DNA of 64,000 bases from NCBI GenBank assembly GCA_964019695.1, contig OZ026531.1:10940593-11004592 (forward strand), read 5' to 3'. The position numbers and the translations under genes were made by a program. The stretch comes from Loripinus fragilis. Its lineage: Eukaryota > Mollusca > Bivalvia > Lucinida > Lucinidae. The notes below the pieces were generated by a model. That model was not told the DNA's origin. It saw nothing but the letters and a program-made list of their open reading frames with translations, and made no database searches. The number at the start of each line of letters is the position of its first letter. Position 1 is the stretch's first letter. Shown piece after piece: positions 22,441 to 34,990 of this stretch.

Positions 22441-22499
22441 CTATCGGCCCGACAGCGAAACGCCATTAAAATGGCATTTCGCTGGCGGGCCGATAGCGG
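22441..22499. repeat. Central palindrome of the GGATCC element family, isolated
   Basis: CTATCGGCCCGACAGCGAAA, CGCCATT, AATGGCATTTCGCTGG and CGGGCCGATAG form a nearly perfect hairpin. It equals the core of 20,388-20,446, without the GGATCC ends. Confidence 0.85.
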
Positions 22500-22694
22500 A
22501 CCGATACTGTATATTGGCTGGTATATCGCAAAAACGACCACCGAAGGCTAAGAAGGCCTACACATAGATCTTAGTAGCCTCCATAGAACCTCCGATGTTC
22601 GTTCGTAAGCACAAAGCAGTGGTCAGAGCAAACCGGATGCATCTAGCCCTCAATAGATAACTACAGAATGCCATTGCGCATATTCGATCCGCAC

Positions 22695-22836
22695 GCTGTG
22701 AATTTGGAAAGGGCTGACCTCTTGGCTCTCGTTTGTGGTGTCTTCTGTGAGTTTGTCACTTTCCCATTGGTATCCTTGGTCAGGTGTGGTACTTGATTGT
22801 ATCGATTCCTGATCTTTGCAACCTTATTACTTTCAT
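22695..22836 (-). repeat. Dispersed repeat family A, copy 4 (partial)
   Basis: Reverse orientation: AAAGGGCTGACCTCTTGGC to TATCGATTCCTGATCTTTGC. Confidence 0.88.
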
Positions 22837-23342
22837 TTGATTAGATTGTTTCTATGTGATTATGCTTTTTATAAGCTAGGAAGTCTCAATGTGTACAATT
22901 GTGTTTTAAGAACTGCAAAATCTAGGGCGAAGATTTGGCGCCAGTAAATGTATTTAAGCCGCCACCCCAATGACTTCGGCTGCTGTCCGCCCGTTGGTTC
23001 TGTTTATATTAAGTCATTGTTTAATGTTGTTCCAATTGTCTGTGGAGGCTATTTATTTGGTCCTTTTTCAGTTATGCAGTACTTAGAATCCGTTCGGTGT
23101 TTTCTTTCTCGTGATGAGGCCTATATAATCTTAAAACAAATACATGCTGACAGCGGGAAGATTAAATCATCATTTTGACACCATCCAAATTTTGACACCA
23201 TCCTCCCACTCGGTCCAAATTTAGTCCAGCATCGTGATAAAGAATGGAATGTAGCCAAGCGATACGTTTTACATGTGATTATATCCGCACCTTTTGAATA
23301 CTATAATCACGTCCGCCCGTCTGTCCGTCTGTGCCAACTTCT

Positions 23343-23465
23343 AAGAGAAAAGAAGATATCAAAGATCAGGAATCAATACGATCAAGTACCATACCTGACC
23401 AGAGACACCATTGGGAAAGTGACACATCACACACAAGAGAGGGAAAGAGTCAACTCTATGTGGTA
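23343..23465 (+). repeat. Dispersed repeat family A, copy 5 (partial)
   Basis: AAAGATCAGGAATCAATACG through ACCAGAGACACCATTGGG to GAGAGGGAAAGAGTCAAC; ends abruptly. Confidence 0.8.
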
Positions 23466-23814
23466 GAATATTGGTCTTAGACAGTTTTATGGGCTAATCT
23501 ATTAGCTCTTAATTTAAAACACTACCTTATATTAGGGGGTCTACTTGTCACAATTTCCTTCAATTGTGATGCAGGATTCTTTTGTTATTGTGTTCTGCCA
23601 GACTACAAGCCATCGCAACAAACCAGATATACTATATACAAATATGTATGCATTTATTTTCACATATTCTTAAACTATGTAAAATCATATATATAAAACG
23701 CTAAGTGTCACTTTGTATAAAGTCAATGTCAATTGTTCTATTTTCCCTTACATCACCACCGTTACCATGTGTCCCAAAGTCTTCATCGTCACAGACCAGA
23801 CTGGAATAAACCAT

Positions 23815-24115
23815 AACAACTTTGCACCAGACCAGGTTGTATCAAACCATAGACCTTAACGGAACCTACCAGACCGGTCCACACCAGACCGTATACATAA
23901 CGGACACCACCAGACTAGTCCACACCAGACCATGTAATGTAATGGATACTACACCAGATCAGTCTGCACCAGACCATATAACGTATTGGACACCACCAGA
24001 CCATTTACTATAACATTAAGTTATGCAGTTACACCACACAGGTAGCTAAGTTACGCCACATAGGCTAAGTTACACCACACAGGTAATTTAGTAACGCCAC
24101 ACAGGCTAACTAGAT
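23815..24115. repeat. Degenerate minisatellites
   Basis: 23,825-24,005 has about five ~45-bp units built of CACCAGACC, ATAACG and GGACACCACCAGAC. 24,020-24,112 has about four ~25-bp units of AAGTTACACCACACAGG and GCTAAGTTACGCCACA. Confidence 0.75.
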
Positions 24116-24728
24116 CTACATAATTGAATGGCTGGTAATCCCCTTAGCAACTGACAGGCTGGTATTTTGCATAGCAGTGTAGATTCTAGAGTTGACGTAT
24201 AAAACGACAAAAAGCCACAGTTGTGCTGAATCGCTTCGTCTGTCTCTCTCCAAAGCCAAGCAATTAATGAACCAGCTCTTCCACCACAAAATCACCAGTT
24301 TAAAAAGTTATAAACTAAAGCTGCTGTGTTTTTATACATGCTTATGTACAAGCTACATGTCAAATTGACCCAGAAGTGTATGCGACACGCCATGATTCCA
24401 AAATATATCCTCACACCAAATTTAGGATTCCTACCTCAAATTATATGCTCTGAGCTTGATCTTGCTAGAACTGAAACCAGAGGTCAAGGTCACAGTGACC
24501 TGGAACCATTTGGTGACTCGCCAGGGCCCAAGATGTATCTACATTACAAATATGGAATGCTACCATAAATAAAATAGGCGATCTGCTGTGGGTGCATTTT
24601 TTCAAGAACTAACTCCTGAGATCAAGGTCATAGCTAGTGGATGAAAACAGTGAGCGACATTCCATGACCACAACATATATCCACAAATTGAATTTGGGGG
24701 TTAATATGGCATATAATATGAGACATGC
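24116..24728. other. No gene; diffuse mollusc-type repeat
   Basis: Contains GTCAAGGTCACAGTGACC and GAGATCAAGGTCATAG with surrounding text that recurs loosely. I support no coding region. Confidence 0.4.
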
Positions 24729-24733
24729 TCTTA

Positions 24734-25226
24734 CAGAGTTCGTACAGACCTGGAAAAAAATGACCTTGGTCCTTTAAAACTCCTGAAATTTGAAAAAAAA
24801 GTGCCTTTTGTTCTTGGAATTGTCCTAGAATTTTGTAAAATCATCATTAAAAACATGAATTAGTCTTTAAAAAAATATTAAGATACAACTAGTCCTTTCA
24901 GATTTATGGGATGCGCAAAAAATCTGTGTGAAAATCGCAAAAAAAAACTGAATGAAAATTTCTGGATACTTGTCAAAAAGGGAGGTACAACTCGTATCCT
25001 ATTCTATTCAATTTGTGCGGTAGTCCCGGTTTTTATCACCGGTGTCACAATCAAAGAAATCGAGTGTGCCTTTCATTTCGCCGCTTCTGGCTGAAAAAGA
25101 GCCCACTTTTAAACGTTGTGTTATACAAAAATTGGGAAGAAATCGAGTCCTTGAAAAATGAAAAAGTCCTGGAATAGTTCTGGAAAAGTCCTGGACTTCT
25201 GTTTTCCCATTTCTGTACGAACCCTG
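24734..25226. mobile_element. Non-autonomous DNA transposon with 5-bp target duplication TCTTA
   Basis: The ends CAGAGTTCGTACAGACC and the inverted TTCTGTACGAACCCTG are flanked on both sides by TCTTA (24,729-24,733 and 25,227-25,231). The interior near both ends repeats TCCTGGAA/TTTTTCAAGG-type words. There is no transposase, only a 62-codon frame without motifs. The GGTTCGTACAG end is shared, as I recall, by widespread animal DNA-transposon derivatives. The superfamily is left open. Confidence 0.82.
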
Positions 25227-25229
25227 TCT

Positions 25230-27658
25230 TATCGTGCTGTCGATGAATTGTCTTGTCGTTGAACTGTTTTGTTCCCATAACCACGACCGTTATGCAAACA
25301 GTATGTTATATAAATAGACAAACCAGGTAGAGGGTATCACTATTCCGACACAAATGCTTGCGGCGAGAGCGCCGCAAGCAAAAACAACTCACTCACCAAT
25401 AACTTCATGCATCGCCAAAACTCCAGCTAAATACATTCAACCACTAAAACTCAGTGTCCCAGATACATGTATGCGTAGACTCAAAACTGTCACAACTATG
25501 TCACACTACTACAAACATCCCACAGCCCATACAAACAGAAAGCCCAAAATCTCCAAGCAGTTTAAGATATAATTGTGACGCGCCATGACATTTTGTGCCC
25601 AAATGCGGTAAAACGTGACGTCGGGAAAACGCGCTGCAAAAGTGACGTAATTTTACGCAACTGTACTTTGTTGCGCAATTTATTAAGCGGCATTTGTTAA
25701 CATCGTTTAAAGCCCAAGCGGCGCAAATATTTTACAATTTCTTCGCAAAGAAATATTGAGATATGGATTGGAAGATTTATACATGCGACTGTTTAAATAA
25801 CTATCTCACAACGTTGGAGTTGGAGGAGTAAGAAGACATTAAAAAAAAAAAAAAAAAAAAAAAAAAACACCGTGCCAACCGGACACTTTCGGTGTCGGCT
25901 GGCCGTAGTGCATTTATATTCTTTTTCTACTAAAGACCAGAAAAACAAGTGGGTATCATCAGGAAATACCACAATCACACACTGCAGACCAAGATCAGGC
26001 CTGATATAATAATACAGTTTATAAAACAACGAGATCAATTCCATTTCGAACGCAAATCGTATGCGCAAAAATGCATGTCCGTTTCAGTATTTTTTGCCCT
26101 CAATGTTGTCGTACAGCACGTGAACTGTTTTGTTGTGTGTTGTATTAAGATGACACGCTACGAACGGAAAGGTCCATCCTACTTATGGGTGATGTGGCAT
26201 ACGATGCTCGTTTCAGTGTATGCAATAAGCGTTATACACAGGACATAATTATTCGCCGTCTCGTAATGTCGCCGTTTAAATCAATGTATTTCAAGATTTT
26301 TTGGCAAAAATTATTGCCGCAAAATAATAGAAGCTACAACCGTGAAAAAAGTACCGTATGAACGCAAATTGATTTACGCAATATACAATTTTATTGTAGC
26401 TTCTTAGTGTTTGTTATTTTCGTATGGTAGTCATTTAAACACTACAACAAATTTAAATGGCATTTTTTTGGTGACGTTAACTTAGCGCCAATAGGAATCG
26501 TGATATTTTAAAATGTATGTTCACTTTAAACGTGACCTACTTGAAAACAAAAATTATAATTATTTTAATATCTTATTGTATATTGCTATTTTTTTTTATT
26601 TGACTTCCATCCCCGTAAATTTTTGAAAATTGCACCCATTAACATTGCCATGGTAATTTTCACAAACATTCCGTATATTTAGACTAGACTATCCGTTTTG
26701 TTCCATGCGTGTCATGTTAACCGTGAGTTAGAGCCACTTAAAAACTAAGCCAGCTTAACACTTATCGCATTTGCCAACAGTAAAGACTCAGACGAGCCTG
26801 TTCTAAAGTGTTCTGCTATAATCTACAAAGTATGGAAGTACATGTAGATCAAGTCTTAAGCCAAACACTACACTTCTAGCTCTACATCCACAAAACGCCT
26901 TGAGGCGTGACTGTTACGGTGAATGAATCGAGGGTCATTACTTAGAGGTCGTGGTTGAAGCATAGTTATGCAAATTATACTGATTTTAACGCATACAAGC
27001 CAAGTACCAATTTTTTTATAAACTGTGTAAAAATCTCAAAGCTTTTGTACAGTCTCGTATTTTGTAGCGTTTAAGCCATTCGCATCCCTATTTTATATAC
27101 CATCTGATCTAGACTGTTATTGATATTCTTCAATAATTCCGAAGTTTAGAGTTGGATCCATTTCGATGTGATCTGTGTTTAATTAATTGTAACTTCGGAA
27201 TGTTCATGGGCGCAGGCTGATTGTAGTTAATTATGGTTATAGCTGATACCCATACATGATAAAATATGCAACCAAAACTATTCGGGTAGGTACATGTATT
27301 CCCGGCCAGTAAATATACTTTTACCTCAACATATTAGATGCCTATTCATAGTCTACACAGTTCACAACTTCTGCGACTGTAATTTGAAAATTTTAACATG
27401 TCATCCTATCAAATATAAGTGAACATCATTTGAATAATATCGGAGTTCGTCGTCGAATAGGCTTAAAGATTGTTTAAACGCATTCTGTATATTTCACGAA
27501 AAAATGTAAGTTGTGAGTACTCATCACGTGCCGAAACACAAACTGTTTTGGGTCGTTTCATTAATCTGCTATGGGTAAAGCTGTCATTCACATTAGAAAG
27601 AGCAACTTCCAATGAGTACCCACTGCAAATATTTTTTGCTTTTGGCATTCATTGGTCT
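25230..27658. other. No gene seen
   Basis: An A27 run lies at 25,841-25,867. 25,945-25,990 resembles family B (GTGGGTATCATCAGGAAATA). Frames up to 99 codons carry no motif. Confidence 0.4.
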
Positions 27659-27660
27659 GA

Positions 27661-27949
27661 ACCTGGCGAGAGTTGCTTAACACGAGCGCTTTAATGTAGC
27701 GCTACGTAGCGCTTCCCTAACCATATGTAACGATTATGCCTAAAAGAGCGCTATTTTGTAATGTTCAGTCCGTTGCGCAACGTCAACATTCCTATTAAAG
27801 ACATAAAGCGCTACGTGCAATGGTTCGTTTCGCGAGACTGCCAAAGATTGATTTTGTAGCGCTACGAAGCGCTATATTGTAACATACTGTTGCATAGCAA
27901 AGTGCAACAAAGCGCTACAAAACGCTCGCATTTAGCAACTCTCGCCAGG
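27661..27949. mobile_element. Inverted-repeat element with TAGCGCTA words
   Basis: CCTGGCGAGAGTTGCTTAA at the left returns as TTAGCAACTCTCGCCAGG at the right; ACGAGCGCTTTA-TGTAGCGCT and AGCGCTACAAAACGCTCG continue the pairing. The interior repeats AGCGCTAC at least six times on both strands. No coding capacity. Confidence 0.85.
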
Positions 27950-29620
27950 ATCCAAGCAGTTTGTATTGCAAAGATATATTAGCAAGATATGAAGATAGGG
28001 AAGTGGTGGGGACTGGCACATCCACATGAATCTCTTTGATCCGATACATCTAGCGAAAAGAGGACATACTTTCGTCACGTTTTGATATCGAACGCCAACA
28101 AAACATTTTTCTTGATATATTTTGTGGGAGCTCGTCCACACTTTTCTCTGCTTTTGTTTTAAGCTGCGCAGCATGTTACATGTATTTCTTCTTCCTTGAA
28201 AATACATTGTACATGTATATAGAATTTGATAACACCAATTATACGAGATGTCTCGCCGTTTCAATTTTGACTGCTTTCAAAATTCAAATGTCTGTTTCAC
28301 TAAAAGGTATGCACAATCGGCGAAAAGATTGATCAGCATTTGCGCAAATGAAGACCGAGACAGACAAAACTTAATAGCTTCCTTGATTTTTTAAGTGTAC
28401 ATTGAAGTGAAGTAATGCATCTGCCTTGGTATAATAAGATCTAACACCATTTTTGAACAGAAAAGACACGGCCGAACTACTAATTAATCGGTGCTCAACT
28501 TTTACGAATTGAATATCGCATGATGGGTTCGGGATCAGCTCTTGACTTGGTGACTACCGCATGCGACACACCATTGAGAGTGTAAACTGACCTTAGTATT
28601 TTATAACTACTACTACTTGCACCACTGGTGCTGATGCTACTTTCCCTCCTCTTTCAACAAATGAAGCGGTGGTTATAATGAAAAAGAAAATGAAGAAAAG
28701 AGAGAAATGAGTAGATAGATAAAACCACGATGCGCAGAATCATATCTGATCACCATTTTTAAACATGTTAATTATCAACTTTCTGATTTGCATATATACC
28801 CATTTTCATCATGATAAAGACCACATTCTAACATTTCATACTGTACCAATATTATCTGAATTTTAATTTCAAAATTTTCGAACCCTGGAAAAATGCTTAA
28901 TCTTTAGTGTTCGAACTTTAAAGAAATAAGCCGTATGACGAAATACATTTATATTTTTAAAGAAATAATGTAAACGATTTATCCGCTCACGTTATGATCC
29001 CAAAATGTTCTAACCAAGAATTTCTGAAGTAAAATGAACTTTCCCAATAGAATAATCAACTCGTTTCAAACATCCTAAAAGAAACTCGCCAAGTTGTCTA
29101 TCAGAAAATTAACGTTGACGTCGCAAACACTTTATATACAATTCCATGACGCAGGGACCTATGAACTATTACCTATTTCTCAGAAACCGCTCAAGATATC
29201 GAACTGAAATTTCACATGTATACTCCAGAGATATATAGGTATCAGAAAATATCAAAATCTTAAATTCGACCAGGTACCTCATTTGGACCCAAAATCTCAT
29301 GGCTGGTCACATATTTGCTCGAAGCTGTGTAGACACTATATGGGACAACAGTTTGAGTGCCTAATGGCCATTCATCTCTTAGTTCTTGGACCACTACATG
29401 AAGCTCATTATCATTGACAAATAGTAAATACTACTTGGGCATAATTATCCCCCAGAGGGTCTTCATATGTGGCACATTGATTGTCTGTGATGTGTAGTAT
29501 CGGGTCGCCGGTACGACCTGGATAAAAAGGGGAAAATTAAATATGCTTAAAGCGGTATGTCCTGTAACTCGAACTACTTTTGATATAGGTTTTGGAAAAC
29601 TGATTGCCTATAGTGAGCAG
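27950..29620. other. No gene seen
   Basis: AT-rich; a 110-codon frame on the minus strand at its left edge overlaps the element end and has no motif. Confidence 0.4.
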
Positions 29621-29626
29621 ATGGCA

Positions 29627-29911
29627 AAGTTGGCGCCGTGAAAACGGTTTAAGTCGTCCAGTGAATATTTCACTGGTCGTTCCAAGGCGGTTCTTCTTTT
29701 GTGGATCGTTCTTGTTAGTTATGCTTCATGTCTGACGCCCCCTCGGGTGTTAAGACGTATTGGAAGATAGATAGTTAGTGTGTGTTGTGCTGTCGTGTCT
29801 GTTTCTTACAGCCTTGTGGTCACCTGCTGGGAAAGGGCTTGATCTCTTGGCAGTCGTATGTGTTGTGTTTTCTTGTGTTTTGTCACTTTCCCAAATGTGT
29901 CCTGGTCCACA
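29627..29911 (-). repeat. Dispersed repeat family A, copy 6
   Basis: Near full length in reverse: TTGGCGCCGTGAAAACGG, TTTCACTGGTCGTTCCAAGG, GTGGTCACCTGCTGGGAAAG, ending near GTGTCCTGGTCC. It stops before the usual start of the family. Confidence 0.85.
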
Positions 29912-30222
29912 TCAGAATTAAGGGCGAGGTTGGCGCAGTAAAACTAGCTTAAGTTCTCCAGTAAAAATTTTTAACTGACCGTTCCAAGGCGGTACTTCTT
30001 TTTTTGATCATATGTGTTATTTATGTCTTGTGTTTTTCATGCTTTCGCGCCTGTTCATTGCTGCCTTGTGGCCACCTGCTGGAGCAGGGCTGATTTCTTG
30101 TATTGGCTCTTGTTTGTGATGTTTAATTGTGTTTTGTCACTTTGTCATGTGGTATCCTGGGTCAGGTATGGTACTTGATTGTATCGATTCCTGATCTTTG
30201 CCACATTTCTTACTTTGTTAGT
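29912..30222 (-). repeat. Dispersed repeat family A, copy 7
   Basis: Full-length reverse copy, directly after copy 6: CACATCAGAATTAAGGGCGA to CGATTCCTGATCTTTGCC and TTCTTACTTT. The two copies are head-to-tail. Confidence 0.88.
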
Positions 30223-30950
30223 GCCGACATGACATTGAAGTCAAATGTCACGGTCAAATATACTTGGCGTTACTCTTACGGGTTTTTTAGCAAGGAGGAT
30301 CATACTTTGCACAAGGATTGTATATGGCGTGTTTATGTGACAACTCAGGTTTCGGATCACTGAGATGACATTGGAGTCAAAGGTCAAGGTAAAACATACT
30401 TAAATTCTGTTTGCATGCCCTGTAACGCAAACCCATCTTACACGTAGTAACGCAGGTGATTCACATTTGGCACAATGGTTGCCGCTAGTGTGTAGATGAC
30501 AACGAAATATACTCTACTGGCCTTTTTTGTCCTGGATTCTATTTTAGTTAAATTATCTCGCATAGAAGCTTCCAAGCTTAATCAACATATCACCACAGCG
30601 ATAAAATAAAATCGAAATAATTTGCAGTGATGAAACAATAGGGCTCGTAGGCCACATAATGCCAGAGCTAGGAAACTAGTTGAGCCACTTAGACTATTAC
30701 CAGGCATCACCCAAACGATGAAATGTTGAGGTCGGGCTGCACCGTATGGGAGCGAAAGTGACCGGACCATTACAATTAAACTGCATTTGCGATGTTGTAC
30801 ATTGGATGGTCAGTCATTTACTCTCAAACGAAAGTAAGAGGTGTATAAAATGTCAACAGGGCGGCAATGAACGTATGTGTTTGGTTTCTCCTTTCATTTT
30901 GCCAGTACCAAGATAATTATTTTGAGAATTGGTATTTTCAATAGTTTGTG
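30223..30950. other. No gene; diffuse repeat
   Basis: 30,223-30,500 holds two loose units with GACATTG(A/G)AGTCAAA and GGTCAAGGTAAAACATAC. No coding support. Confidence 0.4.
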
Positions 30951-30954
30951 TTAA

Positions 30955-31320
30955 AGCTGCATAGTCTGTAACAATGAACATTTTTCGAGAATTTTTTTTT
31001 CTTTTTAAATCATTTATAAAAGTAGAATTAAGTTATGTTGTCACAATAAATCTAATTTCTACAGCTGAAAACTGCATGGAAAGGTAATTTATCTTATAAA
31101 AACAGGTGTTTTTTTCTCTTGTTTGTAATTATTTGCGTCCCTCCAATAATTCCAGACAGTTAATTTTAACATATATGCTGTTGTTTTGGCACTAATAATT
31201 TGTTAATTATTACGAAAAAGGTAAAATGTATACCTGAATTTTAGTATTTTTACTGTGTTCTTGAAAAATAGAAGCATTATTTCTAAAATGAAAAGATCAA
31301 AATTTACAGACTATGCAGCT
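30955..31320. mobile_element. TTAA-flanked non-autonomous DNA transposon, copy 1
   Basis: A 366-bp element. The ends AGCTGCATAGTCTGTAA and TTACAGACTATGCAGCT are inverted, and TTAA flanks both sides (30,951-30,954 and 31,321-31,324). TTAA duplication is typical of piggyBac and Kolobok transposons. A second copy is at 43,668-44,034. No coding capacity. Confidence 0.92.
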
Positions 31321-31324
31321 TTAA

Positions 31325-32118
31325 AGTTATAACATTAATCAGTCTATTTTTGTTTTTCTTAATAAAGCCACTGTGTAAAATCAGAAGCCACTGTGTAAAA
31401 TCAGACAGAAATATGACATACTTATACATAATATATTTTCTGATTATTATCTACCATATACAATCACATATCAAGTTTATTCTTGAATAAAAGTATTTTT
31501 ACTGTGTAAGCTGTGTAAGGAGTTTTCATGTCACTTTTTCAGCTATATTGAAATGCCCTTAACATTACATATGGAAATAGCCATTGCGATTCAAGCTGCT
31601 GTGTTGAACAAGCATTTGAGATCTAACACATTTTATATGATAAAATTAGTTTTTTACGAGTTTATTCTTTTCAACCACAAAGTTTTGAAACCTTCGATAT
31701 TCCTTCGTCCAAAATGGGTAAACAAAATAGACCAGTGTTTTCGGTACTGGTTTGTTCAAAAGAATGGTCTCATTAATGAACACACTTTAGTACAGCTTAA
31801 CCAATAGAAAGAGTCGCTCTGTCTTTTATTTAAGATGGCCCAGCAGCCATACTTTCATTAAGTTACCATTTGAAAAAAATCTTTATATACCATATGACTT
31901 GATTTCCACACAAAATGTCATTCAAACTTGTCGAGCTACTTGAGAGGTCAAAAATCTGTTTTCAAGATGGCAGCCATTCAGCAGGCATATAGGTTATTGT
32001 GACATCTACATCTGATACTCCACGCATAATTTCAGCTTGATCTTACAAGCAGTTGGGGATATGAATTAAAATCACTTGATCTATAAACTAAGACTTTCCA
32101 TCATTTTTTTTTAAAAAA
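31325..32118. other. No gene seen
   Basis: A short direct duplication (AGCCACTGTGTAAAATCAGA) lies at about 31,368-31,405. No coding support. Confidence 0.45.
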
Positions 32119-32285
32119 AAAAGTATAAACTAAATCACCATAAACTACCAGCGCTGCAATGCCTTGTTGCAGAAGAGTTTTGAAACCAATATAATTGTGC
32201 TTAACAATCAACTATGAGTGTCTGTAATAGAAATTAGAAAATACTTTACGAAGTTTATGATATCGATTAGCTACCTATGTAGGTG
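32119..32285 (-). pseudogene. Penelope-like RT fragment, lineage 2, short
   Basis: The minus strand matches in order the 50,100-50,165 and 55,335-55,480 copies: GTTTATGATATCGAT-A-C (the YRYHKL region), TGCAGAAGAGTTTT and TAAACTAAATCACCAT (the GDLVYK region). It is about 160 bp, frameshifted and internally degraded. Confidence 0.65.
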
Positions 32286-32576
32286 ACCTAATGTTCAACA
32301 CAAACTTTCACTAGTTCTGACAAGCCATTCCGGACAGAAATTGATTTAATAACCAATTTTCAAGATGGCAACAATGACATCGATATTGGATGCCATGGCG
32401 TCATTATGTAATTGAATCTGGCTTTACTCGAGGACTTCGTGTTCCACAGATCTGACAAGCAGTTCGGGAAACAAACCAAAAATCAATCTTCAAAATGGCT
32501 ACCATGGTTGTATTTTTGTCACAATTATAATCCACCGACCTGATTAGGACCAGGGGATATAACGATAAGCCTGGCG

Positions 32577-32609
32577 TCAATCCGTCTGTCTGTCTGTCTG
32601 TCTGTCTGG
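32577..32609. repeat. (GTCT)n microsatellite
   Basis: Seven GTCT units. Confidence 0.95.
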
Positions 32610-32814
32610 GCAGCCACCGGTAATAGAATGGGGTTATGCAATCTGTAGGGCCTTGTTTAGTGAGGGTAGGGTAAGAGTAGCTTGATGTTACTGGGTTAAA
32701 TAAGGCTTGTAGGGTTAACTTTCTGGAGTTAACAACAAACTTTATTATGGAAAATTAACATTAGGAACCCCGGAACGTCCGTCCTGTAAGTACGTCCGTC
32801 CATCCGCCTTTAGA

Positions 32815-33630
32815 CTAAAGTGTGTTCACACCATAACTTTAATATCCTTTGAGATATTTTAATAATATTTGGTAGACATGTATATCAGGTCCAGGCAGTG
32901 TGTCGCGAATAAAATGAGTGATATTCTTTGCTCCATTTTTGAGTTATCTCTCTTAAAAGAATGTTAAAGTGGAACCATAACTATTATACCATGTGAGTTT
33001 TTTTAATTATATTTGGTAGGCATAAATATCACGTCAAGATGCTGTGTCGTGTGAAAGAATGATTGCTCTCCATTGCTTTGTGTTTCAGTTATCTACCTTG
33101 AATGAATTTTTAAAGGTGAAACCTAGTTCAGTTATCTACCTTGAACGATCTTTTAAAGGTGAAACCATGTTCACACCATAACGTGTATACCCTTTGAGAT
33201 ATTTTAATGATATTTGGTACATGTCGGTATATATATCAGGTATAGAGGGTATGTCACATGTAAGAATGGGTGCTCTCCCTTAATTTAGTTCTCAGCTATC
33301 TCCAATGAATGAATTGTAAAGGGGAAAACTTGTTCGCTCCATAGCTCTTATACCCTTTGAGCTCTTTGAATAATATTTGGTAGGTGTATATATCCATCAG
33401 GTCAATACAGTGTGTCGCATGCAAGAACGGTTGGCCTCCCTTGCTTCATTTTCATGTATCTCCCTTGAATGATTTATTCACTCCTGAATATTTGTTCCCT
33501 TTGAGATATTTTGATATTTGGTAGGCATATGTATTTGGTCTAATTGATGTGTCGCAAATAGGTATGGTCGCTCTCCCATGGTTCCTTCATAAGTTATTTC
33601 CCTTGAATGAACTTAAACGGGGAAATCTTA
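32815..33630. repeat. Degenerate tandem array, five units of about 145-200 bp
   Basis: Each unit has a CACACCATAAC-like start, then CCTTTGAGATATTTTAAT, ATTTGGTAGGCAT, ATATCAGGTC, GTGTCGC and CTCTCC-TTGCTT, and ends TATCTCCCTTGAATGA. Units begin near 32,826, 32,971, 33,171, 33,333 and 33,477. Non-coding; this type of array is common in bivalves as I recall. Confidence 0.75.
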
Positions 33631-34904
33631 TTTCAAATTGAAGTGGACACTCATGACCTTACCTGACATTATATGTACTTGGTTGTAATTTTGTACTGCT
33701 TATCATTAACTTTGGGTCAGGGGATTTGCCATCTCCTCTGATGGATATGTTTTATATAAATCTGAAACTCTATAAACCACTGGTGTCCCACACAGAGTTT
33801 CAGCGGTCTTGGAGAAGTCAGAATACATCTTCAAGGTATATTGGATGTTGTGACATCACCATTTGAATAAATCTGAACCTACCACACAAGCAGTCATATT
33901 GGTTGTATTGATGTCCCTATTTTATTTTTCTGTGAATGCGGCATTTCCTGGCCATATTCACTTTATATATTGCGCCCAGAATGCGTATTCTAGGTCAAAA
34001 TTTGATTATGTCAAACTCAATTTTCCAATTCTTGGCTTATATTTCCTTTCGGCATCTAATTAAGATCTTAAAATACTGTATCAAAAATCTCATTTACCGT
34101 TTATCGGCGGTGTAATAAAGTGTGTAATTACATTCATCTTGTTTTAGCTGTATTAATGAATTTCAGCCAATTTTCGAGAAAACATCCCCTTTATACTGGC
34201 AAAGATATTTTGCGGATTTTTCCAAGTACTATTCGGCATGAAACAAGAATAAAGAATGTAGCCAATAGAAACCCAAGTTCATCGTAAAAAAGTGAGGTTC
34301 TGGGTAATACGTATAAATTATTGGGTTGGCGTGCAGGATAAATACAATAATCAGAGTTTAAAAAAAAGTACAGTCTTTTTATCTATGAACAGTTAAATTT
34401 CATAATTATTTGAGCAGAGCATGAATGTGTTTGTAACCTCGGGGTCAGATTGCCAAATTGACGAAGAACCTCACGTTTTGCCAAAAGGGTTCATTTGACC
34501 GTTGGACGCCGGCGAAAGGTTTTACAATAGCTGTGCAGTGTGCTACAGAACAGTGTCGTGCGTATTACTTCAGAATTCGGTCTATTAAGGTCGCACAGGC
34601 AAGCGCCAATGCTTTTCAAGGTGGTACAAGTGTTTGGTTTAACCTTCATCTATCATTGAAATCGGAACTGCAATCAGATATTCTCGAATTGGGCCGAGAT
34701 CTTCCGATCGCTACCACTGTGGAGCTAAAATTGGTTTGAGAGGTGAATGCTCTGACGAGACTGCACAGATGAGGAGTCTTGTCTGAGCATACGATGTTTG
34801 CCTATTCAGTATATGTACGTATACTAGACTGATTCTCGTATGTGTCTTAATATAGAATATACCAAGAAAAAGCTCGTGAAACCAGCTATACGTACCAACA
34901 TCCC
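33631..34904. other. No gene I can support
   Basis: A 93-codon frame (34,458-34,739) has no motif, no splice context and no relative I recognise. Confidence 0.4.
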
Positions 34905-34907
34905 TTG

Positions 34908-34990
34908 CATTAGCCCATTTATGCCTAGCGTCCTTTTCGTGGGACATAGGCAAACAATGTAGAGCATGATCAGACACTGCAGATGGGTTA
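34908..34990. mobile_element. Short element with TTATGCCTAGCGTCC end
   Basis: TTAGCCCATTTATGCCTAGC, GTCCTTTTCGTGGGACATAG and the end GATGGGTTAATG. The words CCCATTTATGCC and GATGGGTTAA form weak inverted ends. Reverse relatives lie at 48,128-48,330 and 54,140-54,330. Confidence 0.6.

Noticed and set aside
34458..34739. 93-codon open frame as a possible host gene or exon
   Set aside because: No recognisable domain, no convincing splice signals and no neighbouring exons; the length is within chance expectation.
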